Shown: piece by piece, positions 58,837-64,000 of the stretch
How positions within the stretch are numbered: the stretch's first letter is position 1
How the letters are laid out: the number at the start of each line of letters is the position of its first letter
Assembly: GCA_033030425.1 (NCBI GenBank)
Contig: JAUFSD010000004.1
Coordinates: forward strand, 186,001-250,000
Direction of reading: 5' to 3'
DNA length: 64,000 bases
Source of the DNA: Verpa conica
Taxonomy: Eukaryota > Ascomycota > Pezizomycetes > Pezizales > Morchellaceae
The notes under the pieces: generated by a model
What the model saw: the letters and a program-made list of their open reading frames with translations, nothing else
Databases searched by the model: none
Told to the model about the DNA's origin: nothing
Program-made: the position numbers and the translations under genes

Positions 58837-60622
58837 CTAGGTGTTAGTTGAAGCCTTGCGCTTGGGGTTATATGTGCTCTAGGAGGGGGCTAATTTACTC
58901 TCTCTCTGCGTTGTGGAGTGTAAAATATTATTTGTATATATACTGGGCTATTTGTAGAATATGGATTTGATTAGAGTTTGTTGCCTTCTCCATGGTGGAT
59001 CACTCGTCGGGGCCAAGCCGGCGCACAGCCCTATCCGTCGTTACACAGGTGCCTACCTTAGACAGCCCTGCCATCAGTCGTTTATAGTGTTACAATGCAC
59101 AAGGTTGAGTCTAAATCTGGGACGTTATTTGGGATATGTGGGTTTTGAGTGTAAAAGAATACGGGATGCTGGTTGTGACAAATGGACGGGGTTTAGAGTT
59201 GCTATGTGGCTGTGTTCGACCATATGTTTTTTGGTTCGTATTGTAAGGGAGGCATGAACGGGGAGGTATTGCAAACATGTCATTGCTGCGAGTGGTACCG
59301 GGAAAACACCTGTATGCGTTTTCCTAAGGTCGACCTAATAGCGCACAACTTACTATATACAGTACGGATTAAATGTACTATAGTTCCAATTGCGGCGATG
59401 GAGGGTCTAATAAGTAATCAAGATACTTGGTCATAGCGTTAGACCACGAGAAGAGCCGAATTATGCATATTTAATAAACATGCACATGTAACGATTGACA
59501 CAAGCTCAACTACAACCACATCTCATAACCACCAATAATGCAATTCTCCCCTTCTGTGAAGCTTTGGGTTACTTCTTTGTGACTGTATTACATTGTAGCT
59601 TCCACGACCCGTTTACGCCTTTGTTTTTGCAGGATCCCGTAGATGATTAATATTCAATAATCTAGAATAATCTACCCTGTCTACGTAGTAGTACTAATAT
59701 CTAGGACTATACGTATCATGAACTCCCGAGATATCCATCCACCCTACTCTTCGACGTCTTTGTTAGAGTGTAGGTGCATAACTCCAGCATGTGCTTCTAC
59801 CCCGCTATCCGAGTGATCTGACATGACGCCTCTGGTGGTTAATGGCTGCCACAGCAACACCACACTCACTCACTAAAGGGGCCTTACATACTCCCAATAC
59901 ATCACGTTCCAGAACATTCGTTTTAGACCTCGTGCCCTAGTTCCCAGAGCTTCTATTGATCGCCCATTCCAGACTGAGATTGCGTGTGAAGCCCAGACAG
60001 CCGACCAGCTGCGTACCACAAGCTCATGAAAGGTTAGTCTTGACGAGTGACATTCTACGAGTCTCTATCTCGTAGAATCCCCTCGTCATCTAGAAACTAA
60101 CAAGGAGATACCAGCCGTGATTAACCATACGCATCAAGATTCATACCATTATATGCAATTAGATCGAGGAGGGCAATGTTTCAAGCTCATACTATCACAT
60201 CTCTCCCCTCCGATGAGTGGTTATGTGTGAAAGCCCCGTGCAGAATCCCTCGTACAGGCGCTAAGCTCTCGCTTCGCTAAGGGACCATACATTATATGAA
60301 GTAAACAAAAGCCAGCCCCCGATGCACTAGTTACTCTAGTTACTCCTCCATACAAAGTGATGGAACTCTCTCTCTTCTTGTAAATTCAAAGATCGAGAGT
60401 ATGAACGAAATGTTTTATCTGAGCTTATAAGAGCCCTTGAAGCTCCTCAATCTTCTCCATCTTCATCTCATCTTCATCCTATCATCTTGTCGATATCAAT
60501 TGATCTCTCCGTGTTTCTAGTCATTGAATTATCTTCATTTCCTCTCCCTCCCTCCATCTGATTCTCTCTCCCACTAGATCAATCATCAATTGTCATCCAT
60601 CATCTACAAACAAATAATTAAA
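58837..60622. other. Intergenic DNA with a long hairpin
   Basis: No supported gene. Frames at 58961-59257 and 59206-59436 are open and Cys-rich but have no clear start context or family. A strong stem-loop lies at 60034-60098. The pyrimidine-rich stretch 60440-60600 is a probable 5' UTR or core promoter for the gene at 60623. Confidence 0.5.
60034..60098. repeat. Long interrupted hairpin
   Basis: A 10-bp perfect stem (60052-60061 with 60069-60078) closes a 7-base loop. A 6-bp stem (GACGAG 60042-60047 with CTCGTC 60082-60087) and a 5-bp outer stem (TTAGT with ACTAA) extend it after small internal loops. Confidence 0.7.
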
Positions 60623-61127
60623 ATGGCCATCACACGCTCTACATCCTGTAAGTACCCCTCTTCCCACCTTCCAACACACACTAACATTTCAAGCCCGCAC
60701 CCCCAACACCCCAAGCACAGCTAAAACCACCAATTCCACTCGCCGCAGAGCAACCAAAAGAAGTACCACCCCCTCCTGCCCACACGAAGCAGCAGAGAGC
60801 ACCCGTCGCCCCGCTGAACGCCCTGGATGGACCACTCCCCGCACCACCAAACCACTCTCCCAAATCCTCGAGAACTGGATCAACAACGAAGTCAAGCACG
60901 GCTACAGCTTCCGCGAAGACGTCCTTCTTGGAGATGAGCCCGACGAAGACTATGGAACCAGGTTCCCGTGCGACTGGGCTCAAGTTAAGAAGTGTCTCAA
61001 GTCGCAGATACGCGGGGAGAGGATCTTGGCGTGTAGTGAGAGTAAAGAGATGCGTATGGAGTTTGATAGGGAGTATTATTCGGATTGTGTGCTGGCGTTG
61101 AAGGAGGTTAGGATGTTTTATCTCTAA
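60623..61127 (+). CDS. Hypothetical basic protein, two exons (152 aa)
   Basis: Exon 1 is 60623-60647 (ATG in AAAATGGCC), the intron 60648-60693 (46 bp; GTAAGT donor, CTAAC branch site, AAG acceptor), exon 2 60694-61127; phase 1. The N-terminal 65 residues are Thr/Ser/Arg/Pro-rich and probably disordered (TPNTPSTAKTTNSTRRRATK). The C-terminal 85 residues look folded, with Trp and acidic patches (QILENWINNEVKHGYSF, then DWAQVKKCLK) and end in VRMFYL. No signal peptide. A pyrimidine-rich leader upstream suggests an expressed gene. I do not recognise the family. Confidence 0.65.
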
Positions 61128-63194
61128 AAGGAGTCGTGTATATGTGGTTGGTCTCGTTGTTGTAATATTCTTTTGATTTTTTTTTTCTTTTCGTATCTGC
61201 TATGGGTGCTTGGTTTTTAGATGGTTGGGTAGGTGTCTTTTGAGTATTACTTATGACTTTGTACTACTGTTATTCTTTCTTTTTTCTTGGCGATTGGGTC
61301 CGTGGGTATATCTTTTTCTCTCTCTTCGATAGATGGCTTCAGTATTTGGGTATTTGTTTGTCTTTGTATAAAGGGAGTACTTAGCATCATTGCGCATTAG
61401 ATTGGATTTTCTTGGGTGGTTCTAGCTTTATGTATAGAATATATATGTATTTTTTGATGAATTGGTTGATGGATTTAGTAGGCTCTACAAGACGAGTGAT
61501 ATCCCATGCTTTTCTCAACGTCCTAGTACTACAGTGCCAAAAGAGGGGTTGGATCAGTACGGTGCTCCCGCCAGCGCACTGGCGATATGAGAGGAATGCG
61601 GTATCGTTACAGTAATCTACCTCAAATACTGATTTAATTCAGTATCTGCGACCAATTCCGTAGTGCTATGGCAGTAAACTAACTCCGTTTTCTTTTCATG
61701 CTATACCTCCAAAGCTAGAGTTACTGATACATCCAAGCCACCAATCAAATAAATATCATTACTCACCTCCCTCATCCCTTAGAAATACTAATAAATCTTC
61801 CACCCGCACTAGTGATACCCAGCGCTATAGAGCTATGTAAGTAAAGACCTCATGAACCCCCCCGACACTTCCAGACCAGCAGCCACCAAACCTCCAAGAC
61901 AGGGCCAAACAACGTCGTACTGCGCCAAGGTACTGTATACCCTGACGTAACTCCCCCGTCTATAGTTTCTAAACCGAGGGTCTAAAAACACTAGGCGGTT
62001 TATCTATCGCCACCGTAGTAGAAAATGAAATCTCGACCACTGTGAAGCTTACATCTCGCTATTGTCACATTACTTACCACCCGACGATTCCATGTTACCA
62101 ACTGGTACGCTTATCCGACCCAGAGGGGGGGGATTAGACTTCCCGGGCGCTCTTGTAGAAGTTCTCACTAGCGGGTGCATTAACGCAACCTTTGTATTTT
62201 AAAACCACCTAGAGATTAGTTGTTCGGGGGAAAGATGATACGATAAGTTTATTTTAGATATATTATGTAGGAGTGGGAGAGCAGAGGAAGACTAAAAATT
62301 TATCATGCCTAATACATGGTAGACGTCGCTCATATTTCTTTGGGATTTTTAGAATAGATACCAGAGGGTACTACTGTAGTTTATATTTGGTTGGGATAAA
62401 ATGTGGCGTACTTATACTTATTATGGGGGGGTGTCCAGAAAACTATGTTATTATCGCTGATATTTAGTAATAGTTCTTTCTGGTGGATCGAGGAGTGGGC
62501 TGCACCTAATGGTTTTATGAAAAGAGAATTAAGCCGCTCTTTCCCGAGATATTGAAATTTTCTTTGAAAATTGCGAATTTCAACCACTATGGAAAGTTAG
62601 ATACGATGAAGAGAAGCTGTTGGTAGGTTTCGTACGCTGGTGGGGTCTAGATTTATAAGATTGTACATACGTATAGAAAAAGGTCTTCTTTGCTTTAGTG
62701 TTGCCAATTTCTCTTTTTAAAATCTATAGTAGGCTTTTTTTTATTGGTATTTATACTAGAGGTGTAGTGGGTTATCCCAGAACCTAATAGTATCTTGTCC
62801 AGTAGAATCAAACAGAATGCAGAGCTTTTATCGAGACTACGCTTGGCTGACATTAGGAATGTAGACTTTAAAAGACTATAGTCTGCCCAGTACACTCCGC
62901 CTGGTCTGCCCCCACTCGGAGGACCGCAGGGACATATCGATGCATTTGGACGTTTACCCGAGACATCTCTCTTGGCACACACAACAGCAAAAGCTTATAT
63001 GGGACTCTTAAGAATACAACACACGGCGATCTGCGGCTGATGTGTTTTAACCCCCGCAGATCAGTTGGTCATGTTTCGCATGAGAAGTGGACTGGCTGGC
63101 CTTTTTTATTCCTCTTATATACACTTGGGGGGGGCTTCAACTCTAGATACATATATATTCTTCACAACAAGTTTGTTTGGCTTCAACAACTTCC
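61128..63194. other. Intergenic DNA, no supported gene
   Basis: AT-rich. A minus-strand frame at 62695-62982 contains a Gly/Pro/Cys-rich part but has no splice or family support. The G-run at 63128-63134 and the AT-rich DNA after it precede the acyltransferase start. Confidence 0.5.
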
Positions 63195-64000
63195 ATGGCA
63201 ACAAATGTCAGTGGGAATACCCCCTTGAGCCCTCTTAGGCTCAAGGGCCCATATCTTCTTCATGAAACCTTCATACCCATGACCCTCCTGGTTATCGCCC
63301 TCTGCATCCCGCGGCGGTCATGGGTCGTGAATTCGATATTCCTCCCAGCCATCGTGGCATTGCATTATCACCAACTATACACCACCTCCGCGAACCCATC
63401 GCTAGGATACGCCATCGGTACCAATGCCGCGATGCATATATACGTCTCGTTCAACCTACTAGTATTCTCAAACCCCCGACGTGACTTCATCCGCCTGCGA
63501 TCCTTCTCTACAACAAACAGCATAACCAATGGCTCCGCAAACACAACAAAAGACAAAGTCTCTCAACAAGGGGACCGATACCCCAAAGATTCGCTCTCGA
63601 GGCGTATAGGGTGGGCCATCGAGCTAACCGAGAACATTCGAGGCGTAGGGTGGAACTGGCAGATCAAGTCTGTCCCCCCACTAGACCAGCGCGAGCTGAC
63701 CTCTGTCAAGACGTTTTTCCGTCGCCGGGTCGTGCGGATGCTCCTGATACTGGCGTGGTTGGATATCTTGTGCTGGCTGATGAAGGATATCGACGGCGCG
63801 TATTTCGTCCCCGAGGGCAACGCGCACCATAATCCAATGACGTTTGTTCCGCTTTATAGCTCGCTGTTTGCGGCGCCCAATAGGAGACAGGTGTTTCCGC
63901 CACCAAAGGGGTTCCCTGCGATTCCTCAGGGGGAGGATGCGTGGCTTGTAAGGGGTGCTTATGAGTTGTTTTTGCGTGCTGCGAGACCCATCTTTGTGGC
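63195..64000 (+). CDS. Wax-synthase-like membrane-bound O-acyltransferase, 5' part (window-truncated)
   Basis: From the ATG at 63195 (CCATGGCAACA) a single open frame of 268 codons runs off the window, so the 3' end is missing. Hydrophobic segments include FIPMTLLVIALCI, VVNSIFLPAIVALHYH, IYVSFNLLVFS and VVRMLLILAWLDILCWLM. The NIRGVGWNWQIKSVP motif corresponds to the RGIGxxWxxKxxP signature I associate with fungal wax-synthase-domain proteins, including Tri7-like acetyltransferases. These enzymes esterify hydroxyl groups using acyl-CoA in the ER membrane. The catalytic His region expected near the C-terminus lies outside the window. The gene is more GC-rich than its surroundings and has no intron so far. 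The substrate is unknown; a secondary-metabolism link is possible but no cluster is visible here. Confidence 0.82.
   Translation, partial: MATNVSGNTPLSPLRLKGPYLLHETFIPMTLLVIALCIPRRSWVVNSIFLPAIVALHYHQLYTTSANPSLGYAIGTNAAMHIYVSFNLLVFSNPRRDFIRLRSFSTTNSITNGSANTTKDKVSQQGDRYPKDSLSRRIGWAIELTENIRGVGWNWQIKSVPPLDQRELTSVKTFFRRRVVRMLLILAWLDILCWLMKDIDGAYFVPEGNAHHNPMTFVPLYSSLFAAPNRRQVFPPPKGFPAIPQGEDAWLVRGAYELFLRAARPIFV

Noticed and set aside
58961..59436. Two overlapping Cys-containing frames
   Set aside because: No signal peptide or known motif, and the second frame has no ATG; not enough to call a gene.
62695..62982. 95-codon minus-strand frame with Gly/Pro/Cys part
   Set aside because: No splice or family support; could be transposon debris but nothing in the sequence proves it.

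Overview
This is nuclear DNA of a filamentous ascomycete (Pezizomycotina). The evidence is many short GT-AG introns of about 40-115 bp with CTAAC/CTGAC-like branch sites, and fungal families: a vacuolar-type GH38 alpha-mannosidase, Arb1 ABC-F ATPase, Zn2Cys6 regulator, HPP and MARVEL membrane proteins, a DUF7580-type protein and a wax-synthase-like acyltransferase. Long AT-rich intergenic stretches separate small gene islands, so gene density is low. I cannot name the genus; an early-diverging class such as Pezizomycetes or Orbiliomycetes is only a guess.

Layout. 1-12.6 kb: AT-rich DNA with two spliced orphan genes on the minus strand (2.4-3.0 kb and 4.3-4.9 kb), a coding remnant, a tRNA-like A-box/B-box segment (6.06 kb), one plus-strand gene with an in-frame intron (6.6-7.5 kb), an inverted-repeat element (7.97-8.24 kb) and a small secreted cysteine-rich protein (9.0-9.4 kb). 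12.7-16.8 kb: the 15-exon alpha-mannosidase. 18.2-22.4 kb: a divergent pair, a C2H2-type zinc-finger protein and a DUF7580-type protein, sharing a 261-bp gap. 25.2-25.9 kb: a two-exon Ser/Arg-rich protein. 26-33 kb: mostly gene desert. 33.1-41.9 kb: a conserved island with ARB1, an F-box protein and a CCCH zinc-finger protein. 44.4-46.7 kb: a Thr/Pro-rich secreted protein and an HPP membrane protein. 46.7-51.5 kb: desert. 51.5-57.3 kb: the Zn2Cys6 factor and a MARVEL protein. 58.4-61.1 kb: a small secreted protein and a basic 152-aa protein. 63.2 kb to the end: a truncated wax-synthase-like gene.

Exon models were built by hand from splice consensus, codon phase and family similarity recalled from memory. 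For the large genes every junction keeps phase, which is good internal support, with one unresolved junction in the F-box gene. There is no sign of one operon-like pathway: the genes are housekeeping (ARB1, mannosidase), regulatory (Zn2Cys6, F-box, zinc fingers), membrane (HPP, MARVEL, acyltransferase) and secreted or orphan genes typical of fast-evolving fungal DNA. No CRISPR array, rRNA gene, confident complete tRNA or intact transposase was seen.
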